Shown in pieces: positions 1 to 6,403 of a DNA stretch of 13,382 nt. The notes under the pieces were generated by a model that saw only the letters and a list, made by a program, of their open reading frames with translations, was not told the DNA's origin and did no database searches. The position numbers and the translations under genes were made by a program. Position 1 is the stretch's first letter. Each line of letters starts with the position of its first letter. The stretch lies in contig JAICUE010000030.1 of the NCBI GenBank assembly GCA_025936015.1, forward strand, positions 1 to 13,382, written 5' to 3'. This DNA is from Gemmatimonadaceae bacterium (GTDB lineage Bacteria > Gemmatimonadota > Gemmatimonadetes > Gemmatimonadales > Gemmatimonadaceae).

Positions 1-183
1 GAGATAGTCGCGAGCTGCGCGAACGATGTCGGCGCCGGTCACGGTCCCGCGCACGGCGATCGCGGGCGTCTTCTTCTGCGCGCTCGCGACACGGGGAACC
101 GCGAGGGTGAAGGCAGCCGACGCCAACAGCGCGAAACCGGCAGCAGAGCGGGTTCCGCGAGCGATCGATGATGAGCGCGCCAT
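1..183 (-). CDS. Secreted protein N-terminus, possibly NlpC/P60 hydrolase (partial)
   Basis: Only the first 61 codons are inside the window; the gene continues past the left edge. The frame opens with ATG at 183-181 (MARSSSIARGTR...). A classic signal peptide follows: a basic start, a hydrophobic stretch (AAGFALLASAAFTLAV) and a cleavage region near VASAQ, at about residues 33-36. The mature part begins KKTPAIAVRGTVTGADIVRAA and ends ...RDYL at the edge. The pattern 'IVRAARDYL' resembles the segment just before the catalytic Cys in NlpC/P60 (C40) cell-wall endopeptidases, where Leu is usually followed by G-x-PYxxGG. That is inference, since the catalytic residues lie outside the window. I see no Shine-Dalgarno sequence before the ATG. 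Export is well supported; the enzyme family is a guess. Confidence 0.6.
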   Translation of the reverse strand, partial: MARSSSIARGTRSAAGFALLASAAFTLAVPRVASAQKKTPAIAVRGTVTGADIVRAARDYL

Positions 184-262
184 ACGGAGAGGGACGAGCC
201 GCGACAACCTCGGGTCACCGTCGATAACACCTTCAGCGCACCGTCGCGTCACCATGAAACGC

Positions 263-291
263 AAAGGGCCCCGCGCGATGCGAGGCCCTTG
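263..291 (-). terminator. Rho-independent terminator of the cold-shock gene
   Basis: Arms AAGGGCC (264-270) and GGCCCTT (284-290) are exact inverse complements. A small CGC/GCG mini-stem lies in the loop. On the minus strand the hairpin is followed by TTTGCGTTT. It lies about 20 bases beyond the stop codon of the cold-shock gene, as expected for its terminator. Confidence 0.75.
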
Positions 292-311
292 GAATTGCGG
301 TGCGATTGGGA

Positions 312-521
312 TCAGGCGGCCTTCGTCACATCCGCGGCTTGAGGTCCCTTCTGGCCCTGAACGATTTCGAACTCGACGCGGTCGCCTTCCTGGAGGGACT
401 TGAACCCACCGCCCTGAATGGCGCTGTAGTGGACGAATACATCCGGGCCACCCTCATGCGAGATGAAACCGTAGCCCTTCGCGTCGTTGAACCACTTCAC
501 GGTTCCGGTGATGCGTGCCAT
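312..521 (-). CDS. Cold-shock protein (CspA family)
   Basis: A 69-residue single cold-shock domain, the usual length of the family. It is a five-stranded OB fold that binds single-stranded RNA and DNA and acts as an RNA chaperone in the cytoplasm. The start reads MARITGTVKWFNDAKGYGFI. The RNP1 motif KGYGFIS is at residues 15-21 and RNP2 VFVHYSAI at 28-35, with the aromatic binding residues W10, F11, Y17, F19, F29, H31 and Y32 in place. The frame is open for 50 codons further upstream, but the ATG at 521 is chosen because AGAGG (530-534) sits 8 bases before it and family homology starts there. A hairpin terminator follows. It is a lone gene, separated by 233 bases from the zinc-ribbon gene upstream. 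That long leader with an inverted repeat recalls regulated csp leaders, but a regulatory role is inferred. Confidence 0.96.
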   Translation of the reverse strand: MARITGTVKWFNDAKGYGFISHEGGPDVFVHYSAIQGGGFKSLQEGDRVEFEIVQGQKGPQAADVTKAA

Positions 522-754
522 GTAGCGTACCTCTGCTGAATCGACCCCTGCCTGATCTCGCGAGTTCAGGACGCGTCGACGGGTGCGGCCTTTCCCAGCG
601 TGATCGCCACGACGAAACGACCGCCGTGCGCATGGCGAGCGCACAGCGCATGCGAAGAGGACGCGGGGCAAGATTTGTGCACGACGCCCGATCCAGCTTC
701 GACGTCGCGCGCTGGCGTGATCAGGAGAAGATCACGTCGGCGCGAGGGCAATCG
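522..754. other. Non-coding interval upstream of the cold-shock gene
   Basis: This is 233 bases between two minus-strand genes. Open frames here lack family signal and a ribosome-binding site, so I treat it as leader. It holds two inverted repeats: the one at 551-570 and CGTGATC (716-722) with GATCACG (730-736), a 7-base stem with a 7-base loop. The second lies 19 bases past the zinc-ribbon stop codon. I could not identify a convincing -35/-10 pair for the cold-shock gene. Confidence 0.4.
551..570. repeat. Inverted repeat in the cold-shock gene leader
   Basis: Twenty bases, CCTGATCTCGCGAGTTCAGG, are self-complementary apart from one T-T position in each arm. They lie 30-49 bases upstream of the cold-shock start codon, so they would be in the mRNA leader or be a DNA-level operator. 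The perfect core CTCGCGAG is 8 bases. The role is unknown. Confidence 0.4.
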
Positions 755-964
755 TCAGGCAGCGCCGGCGATGTAGCGGGCGATGCGGCCGCACTTGTTG
801 CAGCGAAGGGTGACCTGCGAGCGAGGAAGCGGCGGAACCTGATCGGGGGAACGCTCGATCGGGCCGGAGCACGACGGGCAGCTGAGTGGGGATCCGGTAC
901 GGTCGCTTGCAATCAGATGGAGAGCTTGTGCCGGATTGTACGTCGCCGGACGTGGCTTTCTCAT
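755..964 (-). CDS. Small zinc-ribbon protein, unknown function
   Basis: A 69-residue protein starting MRKPRPATYNPAQALHLIAS. Two CxxC knuckles, C29-P-S-C32 and C55-N-K-C58, are separated by 22 residues, the arrangement of a zinc ribbon that binds one structural Zn. The C-terminus after the second knuckle is GRIARYIAGAA. The ATG at 964 is preceded by CAGGAG with AGGAG 5 bases away, a strong ribosome-binding site. A promoter at 1029-1057 fits upstream. I do not recognise the family by name; such small zinc ribbons may bind nucleic acid or protein partners. It is divergent from the lipoprotein gene and lies upstream of the cold-shock gene in the same direction. The Cys pattern and ribosome-binding site make it a real gene; the function is not inferable. 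Confidence 0.82.
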   Translation of the reverse strand: MRKPRPATYNPAQALHLIASDRTGSPLSCPSCSGPIERSPDQVPPLPRSQVTLRCNKCGRIARYIAGAA

Positions 965-1028
965 GGCAACTCCTGAACTGGCATTGCGGAACAGAAACGC
1001 GAGGGCAGCGCTCGCCGCGCCCTCGGGA

Positions 1029-1057
1029 AAGATAACCGATCTGATTTATAACGCCAA
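1029..1057 (-). promoter_or_regulatory. Candidate sigma70-type promoter for the zinc-ribbon gene
   Basis: On the minus strand TTGGCG (1057-1052) and TATCTT (1034-1029) are separated by exactly 17 bases, matching 4 of 6 consensus positions in each box. It points toward the zinc-ribbon gene at 964 and would give a leader of about 60 bases. It overlaps the AT-rich -10 candidate of the divergent lipoprotein gene. Confidence 0.45.
1047..1052 (+). promoter_or_regulatory. Candidate -10 box for the lipoprotein gene
   Basis: TATAAC matches 5 of 6 positions of the -10 consensus. It lies in the only AT-rich patch of the interval, 18 bases before the TTG start codon. No good -35 box is visible 16-18 bases upstream. 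The implied leader is very short, about a dozen bases, but still includes the AGGA at 1060-1063. Confidence 0.3.
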
Positions 1058-1070
1058 GTAGGAAAAAGAC

Positions 1071-1859
1071 TTGCGCCTCTCTGCCCCAATTCGCGCCCTC
1101 CTCAGCATCGTTACGGCCGCGCAGCTTGCCGCATGCGGCCCTCACGCACACATCCCACCGCGGGGAGTCGCACCGATCCCCGGCGTCGCAGCAGCTGGCG
1201 ACAGCATTGACGGCCTCGCCCACAGACTGGCGCCAGTCCTCTACCTCCAACGCGACGAAACGTTCCCGCTCTCACGAGTGGTCGCGGTCGTCCATCCGAC
1301 GCGCCCGATCATCTCATACCACCTGCTCTGGCGCGACGACGTGCATGGTGCCTGGATCCCATTCACCGTCCCGACGGATGAAGAGGTCGTCTGGGTCGGT
1401 TACGATCGCGCGACCCAGGCACCGACTGACCTTTGGACTTACTGGCACGGCCGAATCCTGCATACAGACTGGCATGGCAAGGGCGGACCCGCATTCGACA
1501 TCCAGTGGGGAAAGCACGGATCGCTGCCCCACGGTGCCGCGCTCGGCGACCTTCCCAAACTGCGCTCGATGAACCTGTTCTATGCGTTCACCATCATCGG
1601 CGCGCCGGACATCTGGCTCGGCAATGCGGTGCGCAAGGGACCATGGTGCTTCTGCCACAGCTACCGCCGCTATCGCGACTTCAGCCGTCCGCTCGATGTC
1701 GCGTCGCACCTCGACGCCGTAGTGAGAACGGACGAACCGCGCGCAGCGTTGAAAGCAGTTTTCGGGGCGAAGTTCTCGAACAAGATCGAGTGGCCGCCGC
1801 TCGAGCCAGCGAAGAAGGCTGCCGCCGACTCACCGAACGGCGGCCGAGTGTCGCGTTGA
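1071..1859 (+). CDS. Putative lipoprotein, Vps62-like fold suspected
   Basis: A 262-residue protein with a TTG start codon, supported by AGGAAAAA (1060-1067) just upstream. Residues 1-21 form a lipoprotein signal peptide with the lipobox LAAC (C22), so the mature protein should be lipid-anchored. The body is rich in Trp, His and aromatic residues. Around 53-63 it reads LAPVLYLQRDE, and around 140-152 PAFDIQWGKHGSL. Both resemble the 'APVxYxHPDE' and 'gsHa' segments of Vps62-like and NPP1-like beta-sandwich proteins. This is a weak resemblance seen by eye, not a search result. C193 and C195 sit in PWCFCHSYRRY and could bind metal or form a disulphide. The stop codon is 7 bases from that of the convergent M61 peptidase gene. 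The gene and its export are well supported; the function is unknown. Confidence 0.82.
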   Translation: MRLSAPIRALLSIVTAAQLAACGPHAHIPPRGVAPIPGVAAAGDSIDGLAHRLAPVLYLQRDETFPLSRVVAVVHPTRPIISYHLLWRDDVHGAWIPFTVPTDEEVVWVGYDRATQAPTDLWTYWHGRILHTDWHGKGGPAFDIQWGKHGSLPHGAALGDLPKLRSMNLFYAFTIIGAPDIWLGNAVRKGPWCFCHSYRRYRDFSRPLDVASHLDAVVRTDEPRAALKAVFGAKFSNKIEWPPLEPAKKAAADSPNGGRVSR

Positions 1860-1866
1860 AGGCAGC

Positions 1867-3792
1867 CTAGCGCGACGTGGCGAGAGTGTCGCCGTGCATC
1901 CACCGCTCGCGTGCACGCTGCTGGGCGGCGGTGAGCGACGGAAGCTCCTCGAGGTGTGCACGAACGCGTTCGTAGCCTCCGACATGGACGACAACTTTGC
2001 GCTCCCCCTGTCGGCGTGCGAGCACCGTCACGCTGTCGCCGACCGCGAGCGACGCGAGCACCGCACGAAATGCCGCCGCGCTGGCGACGGGTGTTCCGTT
2101 GACCGCGGTGAGGGTGTCGCCGGTGGCGAGGCCAGCCTTGCCCCACGCGGACGTCGGGTCTCCGATCGCGAGCTTGAGCGCCCCGCCCATCGCACCGCCG
2201 GCACTACCCGTCCCGCCATAGGGGATGATCGCGACACGACGATCAGGGAGCGGCTCCCCCGCACTGTCGACCGCCATCGAGCGCTCAACCACGAGTCGCC
2301 AGCCTAACGCTGCGGCGAGATCGCCGAGGGGGAGCGTCTTTCCGCCGGCGACATAAGTCGCGAAGAAGGACGACATGTCGCAGCCGCACACCGCGCTCGC
2401 CTCATGGCGGAGCTGTGCGTCAGTGAACCCGTGGGCGCCGGCGTAGCGGTCGCGAAGCCGGCGCATGAGGGCGTCCACCCCGCCACTCGCCTCGTTCCGT
2501 GCACGCAGCCGGACGTCGAGAATCTCTCCGAGCAGCGCGCCGGAGAGATAGTACGACAGCGAGTAACCGTGATTGACCACCGGTGAGTCCCAGGCAGTGA
2601 AGCTCGAGCGTTCCGGTGCGAGCACACTGCTCGCCGGATTCGCCAGGTAGCTCTGGATCGATGACGACAGCGCGTCGCGGGCGGCGTCTTCAGTCACGAG
2701 GCCGGCACGCCTGAGGATCGCGCCGGCGAAATAGTCGGTCACCCCCTCACTCAGCCAGAGTGAGCGGGTGCGAGTGACGCGCTGGTAGTCGAAGGGGCCA
2801 AGCGCGATCGGCCGAATGCGCTTGACGTTCCAGTGATGGAAGTACTCGTGCGCGGTGACGTCGGCGTGGGCGAGCGAATCGCGTGCGACGGCCGCGGCAC
2901 TGATCCCGATCGTCGTCGAGTTGAGGTGCTCGAGCCCGCCCCCTGTACCGTCGATAAAGAGGAAGCTGTAATCACGATATGGAATCCAGCCGAAGATCTG
3001 CTTCACTTGCGCGACGATGCGAGGGACCGGCGCGACGAATGCGCTCGTGTCGAACGCCGGTGCGCCCGGCCGCCGCCACCAGGCGACGCGGTGCGGAACT
3101 CCCTCTACATCCAGCCGCCGGACGACGAGCGATCGATCGTCGCCCATCAGCACCGGTGAATCGATCAGGACGTCATAACTCGGCGCGAAGAACGACGCCG
3201 AGTCGAGTGTCGGCCGCAACCCGGTGACGATGCGCCAGTGTGCCGGGACGGCGAAGTGTACGCGCGCGGGGGCGAGCGTCTGACCGAGGAGATAGATGTA
3301 GGTCCCCGGTCCGTCGAGCAACGCGCCGGACGAGCGCAGAAAGGCGCGATTGTTCGGCGAGCTGTCCCCGACGATTTCATAGCGAACCTCGAAGGTGCCG
3401 CCGGGAATGGCGAGCGGGGCGGCGTTAGGCGCGGGCCAGACCGCGTGGCCGCCGAGGGCGCTGTCGGCCACGATTCGCTCGCCGGCGCCCGTCACGACCC
3501 GGACATTGCGGAGCCGAGCGGCGAAATCGACGAGCCGATAGGCGCCGGGCGCCCAGCGCGGGATCGCGATGCGGACCGTCGCCGGTGCGCGCTCGACATG
3601 CATCACGACGTCGAGCCGCGACGACGCGGTGTCGATCCGGACGTCATACCGGATCGCTGGCGTGTTCGCGCCGGCGCGCGTCTCGAACGCATCGGCGTAG
3701 GTGCCTAACGGCGTCTGCGCGGCAAGGGGCGCCGCGGCGGCCAGCGTCGCGGCGGCGAGAATGGCGAGCACAGATCGCATGTCGGTCTTCAC
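1867..3792 (-). CDS. Secreted M61 family metallopeptidase with PDZ domain
   Basis: A zinc aminopeptidase-like enzyme of family M61 (glycyl aminopeptidase group), 641 residues, about the usual length. Domains in order: signal peptide ending near PLAAQ (residues 23-26); N-terminal beta domain with the family signature IPRWAPGAY (77-85); gluzincin catalytic domain with GGGLEH (284-289), zinc ligands and base in HEYFH (315-319) and third ligand E349 in LSEGVTDYF; PDZ domain from about 525 to 605 (GLATGDTLTAVNGTPV). All catalytic residues are intact. It should act in the periplasm on peptides. The start is uncertain: GTG at 3792, or ATG at 3780, which gives a tighter signal peptide; neither has a good ribosome-binding site. 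It lies 67 bases after the YhaM-like gene and may be last in that operon. Four copies of the GCCTAACG octamer fall in or at this gene; two encode its only TTA codons. Confidence 0.94.
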   Translation of the reverse strand: MKTDMRSVLAILAAATLAAAAPLAAQTPLGTYADAFETRAGANTPAIRYDVRIDTASSRLDVVMHVERAPATVRIAIPRWAPGAYRLVDFAARLRNVRVVTGAGERIVADSALGGHAVWPAPNAAPLAIPGGTFEVRYEIVGDSSPNNRAFLRSSGALLDGPGTYIYLLGQTLAPARVHFAVPAHWRIVTGLRPTLDSASFFAPSYDVLIDSPVLMGDDRSLVVRRLDVEGVPHRVAWWRRPGAPAFDTSAFVAPVPRIVAQVKQIFGWIPYRDYSFLFIDGTGGGLEHLNSTTIGISAAAVARDSLAHADVTAHEYFHHWNVKRIRPIALGPFDYQRVTRTRSLWLSEGVTDYFAGAILRRAGLVTEDAARDALSSSIQSYLANPASSVLAPERSSFTAWDSPVVNHGYSLSYYLSGALLGEILDVRLRARNEASGGVDALMRRLRDRYAGAHGFTDAQLRHEASAVCGCDMSSFFATYVAGGKTLPLGDLAAALGWRLVVERSMAVDSAGEPLPDRRVAIIPYGGTGSAGGAMGGALKLAIGDPTSAWGKAGLATGDTLTAVNGTPVASAAAFRAVLASLAVGDSVTVLARRQGERKVVVHVGGYERVRAHLEELPSLTAAQQRARERWMHGDTLATSR

Positions 3793-3859
3793 GTTAGGCG
3801 GTCGCGAGGCGCGACGGCGGGGACGGCACTGGCCACGGGCACCGAACGCGGCGCGACGA

Positions 3860-4870
3860 CTACTCCCAGCCGTGGGGACGCTGCCAGAGGCGGCGCTTGT
3901 CGAGCATCCAGACGGGGTCGGAGAACTCTCCGCCAGCCGCGAAGTTCGACGGGTCGCCGATCGACTCGACGAAGCTGTTCGCCTTCGCCGAGGACTCGTC
4001 GGCCCAGTGGACGATCTCCGCCTCGAGGGTCATCGGGCGGACCGGGCTCCCGAACTCGAGCGACCCGTGGTGCGAGAGGATGAGGTGCTGGAGCTCGAGT
4101 AGCTGCTGCTCGGAGCAGACCGGCTCGCCTAACGCGGCGAGGCGGCGCTCGAGCATGAGCGTCCCGAGGACGATGTGGCCGAGGAGGTGGCCGCATGGCG
4201 TCGTCTCGAAGCCGATCGGCGACACGCGGTAGGATTCGACCTTGCCGACGTCATGCAGCAGCGCGCCGGTGATCACGAGGTCGAGGTTCACCGGGTTCAC
4301 CGTCCCGGTCCGCATCGAATTCGCGATCGTGCGCGCGATGAAGGTCACTTCGGTCACGTGGCGCAGCAGCCCGCCGACCTTGGCGTGATGCCCGCGCGTC
4401 GACGCCGGCGACTTCTCGAACTGGAGACGAAAGAGATCGTCGTCGAAGAACACGGCGAGCACCTTCCGCAGCTTCGCCGACGCGACTTCGCCGCGCACCT
4501 TGTCGAGCGAAGACCAGAGCATCGTCAGGTCATCGTCGACGCGGGGGAGAAAGTCATCGAGGTTGACCGCCTGCTGCGAGATGATGCGCAGCGGGCCGGT
4601 GAGCTCGAGCTGCCGCTTGGAACGACTGCCGTCCACGTAGTTCTTCACCTCGCCAATCGCCTGGACGATCGTCCCAGGCTCGGCGCCGTCCACCCAGTGC
4701 AGCTTGTCGTGCCAGACGGGGGCCGTCTTGATCTCACCGTGCCGGTTGCCCAGGGTGAGCAACGCGTACGGGTCGCCGTTCTTCGTCTTCTTCATGTCGC
4801 GCTCGACGACGCGGAGCTCGTGATGGACACGAGCTCCGGGGACGAGCGTGGCGACATTGATCGGCGGCAT
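3860..4870 (-). CDS. YhaM-like 3'-5' exoribonuclease (OB fold + HD domain)
   Basis: A 336-residue protein starting MPPINVATLVPGARVHHELR. Residues 1-95 form an OB-fold nucleic-acid-binding domain (KKTKNGDPYALLTLGNRHGE...). Residues about 160-300 form an HD phosphohydrolase domain: GGLLRHVTEV (H171), LLHDVGK (H206, D207), GHLLGH (H228, H231), ILSHHG (H267, H268) and the closing HWADE (D291). This is the layout of YhaM/CBF1-type 3'-5' exoribonucleases, which degrade RNA or single-stranded DNA in the cytoplasm with a divalent metal. The frame is open for 77 codons upstream, but that part is low-complexity and overlaps the zinc-ribbon gene, so the ATG at 4870 is chosen. No ribosome-binding site is visible. 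It lies 58 bases after the zinc-ribbon gene, consistent with one operon. The exact substrate is inferred from family. Confidence 0.9.
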   Translation of the reverse strand: MPPINVATLVPGARVHHELRVVERDMKKTKNGDPYALLTLGNRHGEIKTAPVWHDKLHWVDGAEPGTIVQAIGEVKNYVDGSRSKRQLELTGPLRIISQQAVNLDDFLPRVDDDLTMLWSSLDKVRGEVASAKLRKVLAVFFDDDLFRLQFEKSPASTRGHHAKVGGLLRHVTEVTFIARTIANSMRTGTVNPVNLDLVITGALLHDVGKVESYRVSPIGFETTPCGHLLGHIVLGTLMLERRLAALGEPVCSEQQLLELQHLILSHHGSLEFGSPVRPMTLEAEIVHWADESSAKANSFVESIGDPSNFAAGGEFSDPVWMLDKRRLWQRPHGWE

Positions 4871-4928
4871 GATGTTGAATATGGGAGCGAAGAAGCCGGG
4901 ACGCGAGTGGGAAGGGAAAGCTGACGCG

Positions 4929-5150
4929 TCAGCTCGCGTAGGTGATGTCGCCTTCGGGATCGAGGCCGAGCTCCTGCTCGTGGCCGCAGACGCCACAGAC
5001 TTTGACGGCGTGCCACACCGCGCCCATCTCCCGCTGCCCCTCGTCGGCCGGCTTGACGACCAGCCGCTTGTAGCTGTATTCGCCGCATCGCTCGCAGGCA
5101 TGCGCGCGGACGATTCGTTCAGCGCGTTCGCGGGTAATCGGTTCGGCCAC
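4929..5150 (-). CDS. Small zinc-ribbon protein, unknown function
   Basis: A 73-residue protein starting MAEPITRERAERIVRAHACE. Two knuckles, CERC (C19, C22) and CGVC (C52, C55), make a zinc ribbon with a 29-residue spacer. The spacer holds YSYKRLVVKPADEGQ, and the tail GLDPEGDITYAS is acidic. Two starts are possible. TTG at 5156 would overlap the SPFH stop codon as TTGA and give 75 residues. GTG at 5150 sits 6 bases after AAGGA (5161-5157), an ideal spacing, so GTG is preferred. It is translationally coupled to, or directly follows, the SPFH gene. The pattern resembles small zinc-binding proteins of unknown role; an adaptor or nucleic-acid-binding function is possible, but nothing in the sequence decides it. 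Confidence 0.82.
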   Translation of the reverse strand: MAEPITRERAERIVRAHACERCGEYSYKRLVVKPADEGQREMGAVWHAVKVCGVCGHEQELGLDPEGDITYAS

Positions 5151-5152
5151 GC

Positions 5153-6214
5153 TCAATCCTTCTTCGCCGGGTCGCCGGGGTTCGGAAGCGCCGGGATACC
5201 CGATGTCTGCCTGACGTTTTTCGCCTCGCCGGGCGTCGTCGCGGCGGCGCGGTCGAGCAGTGCGCGCATTCCGCCGAGCGCGCCCATCACTCCCGAGGCT
5301 TCGGTGGGAAGAAAGATCGTACTTCCCTTCCCCTGCGTGAGCTGCGGCAGCGCCTCGAGATACTTGAGTCCGAGCATGTACATCGCGGCCTGGCCTTCCG
5401 GGAGCGCATCGGCGATGCGCTTGATCGCGTCGGCTTCGGCGGTCGCCATCGCGATGCGCCCTTCGGCCAATCCCTGAGCGCGGAGGATGGCCGCTTCCTT
5501 CTCGCCTTCCGCCTTGCGGACCTGCGCCTCGCGCTGTCCTTCCGATTCGAGGATGGCGGCGCGCTTGCTCGCCTCGGCGCCGGTGACGAGGGCGCGGCGC
5601 TCGCGCTCGGCGCGCATCTGGAGCTCCATCGATTGCTGGATGTCGCGCGGCGGTTCGATCGACTGCAGCTCGACGCGGGTGACGTCCACGCCCCAGCCGA
5701 TCGACGCTTCCTCGATGACCTCGCGCATCCGGCGGTTGATCGTGTCGCGACTGCCTAACGTCTGGTCGAGCTCCATCTCACCGACGATGTTGCGGAGCGT
5801 CGTGCGGGTGAGTGTCTCGAGGGCGTAGGGAAGATTCTGCACCGCGTACGTCGCCTTCTGCGGATCGGCAACGCGGTAGTAGATCACCGCATCGATGTCG
5901 ATGGTGACGTTGTCCTTCGTGATCACCGGCTGGCTCGGGAAGTTGAGGACCTGTTCGCGCAGGTCGATACGCGCGGTCGAGCCGGCGCTGATGCGCTTCG
6001 CGCCATTGACGTCGGTGCTGAAGTAGCGGACGTCGATCGTGCGGGGGCGCTCGACGAAAGGGATCAGCAGGTTGAAGCCGGAGCGGCCGAGCCGGTTGAA
6101 GCGGCCGAGGCGCTCGATGACCATGACTTCGGCCTGGCCGATGATCTTGATCGACTTGGTGACGACGAAGAGCGCGATGATCGCGATGATCGCCGGGATG
6201 AGCAACAGACCCAC
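5153..6214 (-). CDS. SPFH/band 7 stomatin-like membrane protein
   Basis: A 353-residue stomatin/paraslipin-type protein of the QmcA group. Residues 3-19 form a hydrophobic N-terminal membrane anchor (LLLIPAIIAIIALFVV). The SPFH domain spans about 25-190, with the family hallmarks ERLGRF (34-39), LREQVL (85-90), PVITKDNVTIDIDAVIYYRV (96-115), LRNIVGEMELDQTL (140-153) and WGVDVTRVEL (174-183). An Ala/Glu-rich coiled coil follows (about 195-270). Such proteins form ring-like membrane scaffolds that organise microdomains and often modulate membrane proteases. A stretch of about 20 residues (66-85, DVNGAKRISAGSTARI) looks inserted before LREQVL relative to the usual stomatin pattern. An NfeD partner, common beside this family, is absent here. 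The start is GTG, with AGGG 6 bases upstream and a promoter at 6244-6272. It is likely the first gene of a four-gene operon. Confidence 0.95.
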   Translation of the reverse strand: MGLLLIPAIIAIIALFVVTKSIKIIGQAEVMVIERLGRFNRLGRSGFNLLIPFVERPRTIDVRYFSTDVNGAKRISAGSTARIDLREQVLNFPSQPVITKDNVTIDIDAVIYYRVADPQKATYAVQNLPYALETLTRTTLRNIVGEMELDQTLGSRDTINRRMREVIEEASIGWGVDVTRVELQSIEPPRDIQQSMELQMRAERERRALVTGAEASKRAAILESEGQREAQVRKAEGEKEAAILRAQGLAEGRIAMATAEADAIKRIADALPEGQAAMYMLGLKYLEALPQLTQGKGSTIFLPTEASGVMGALGGMRALLDRAAATTPGEAKNVRQTSGIPALPNPGDPAKKD

Positions 6215-6243
6215 GGATTACCCTGCCGGTGAGGTGACGAGTG

Positions 6244-6272
6244 ATTTTACGCCTCGTGCGACGTGGCAGCAA
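6244..6272 (-). promoter_or_regulatory. Candidate promoter for the SPFH gene
   Basis: On the minus strand TTGCTG (6272-6267) and TAAAAT (6249-6244) have exactly 17 bases between them. The -10 box matches 5 of 6 consensus positions and the -35 box 4 of 6. It gives a leader of about 25 bases before the GTG start at 6214 and lies between the hairpin at 6315-6350 and the gene. Confidence 0.55.
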
Positions 6273-6314
6273 TCGGCACTGTCACCGCCCCCGAGAGCCG
6301 CCCCGTCATAACGA

Positions 6315-6350
6315 CGTACGCCGTCGCTCCTGAGGGAGCGACGGCGTACG
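6315..6350. repeat. Perfect 16-bp hairpin, terminator-like
   Basis: The left arm CGTACGCCGTCGCTCC (6315-6330) is exactly complementary to the right arm (6335-6350), with the tetraloop TGAG. It lies 54 bases past the S41 protease stop codon. No T-run follows on either strand, so it is not a textbook intrinsic terminator. It could be a Rho-assisted terminator, a 3'-end stabiliser for the protease mRNA, or a dispersed hairpin element. Confidence 0.7.
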
Positions 6351-6403
6351 GGACTGCGGAGCTTCGAGCGCGTCGCGCTAGGCGATTGCGCCAGCCATTC
6401 GCG

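Noticed and set aside
732..1250. Minus-strand frame of 172 codons spanning the zinc-ribbon and lipoprotein start regions
   Set aside because: It overlaps the promoter region and two better-supported genes in other frames, and shows no domain or ribosome-binding site.
4175..4924. Plus-strand frame of 249 codons over the YhaM-like gene
   Set aside because: The composition is dominated by Arg, Asp, Glu and Val, typical of the complement of a GC-rich gene; the minus strand encodes clear OB and HD domains.
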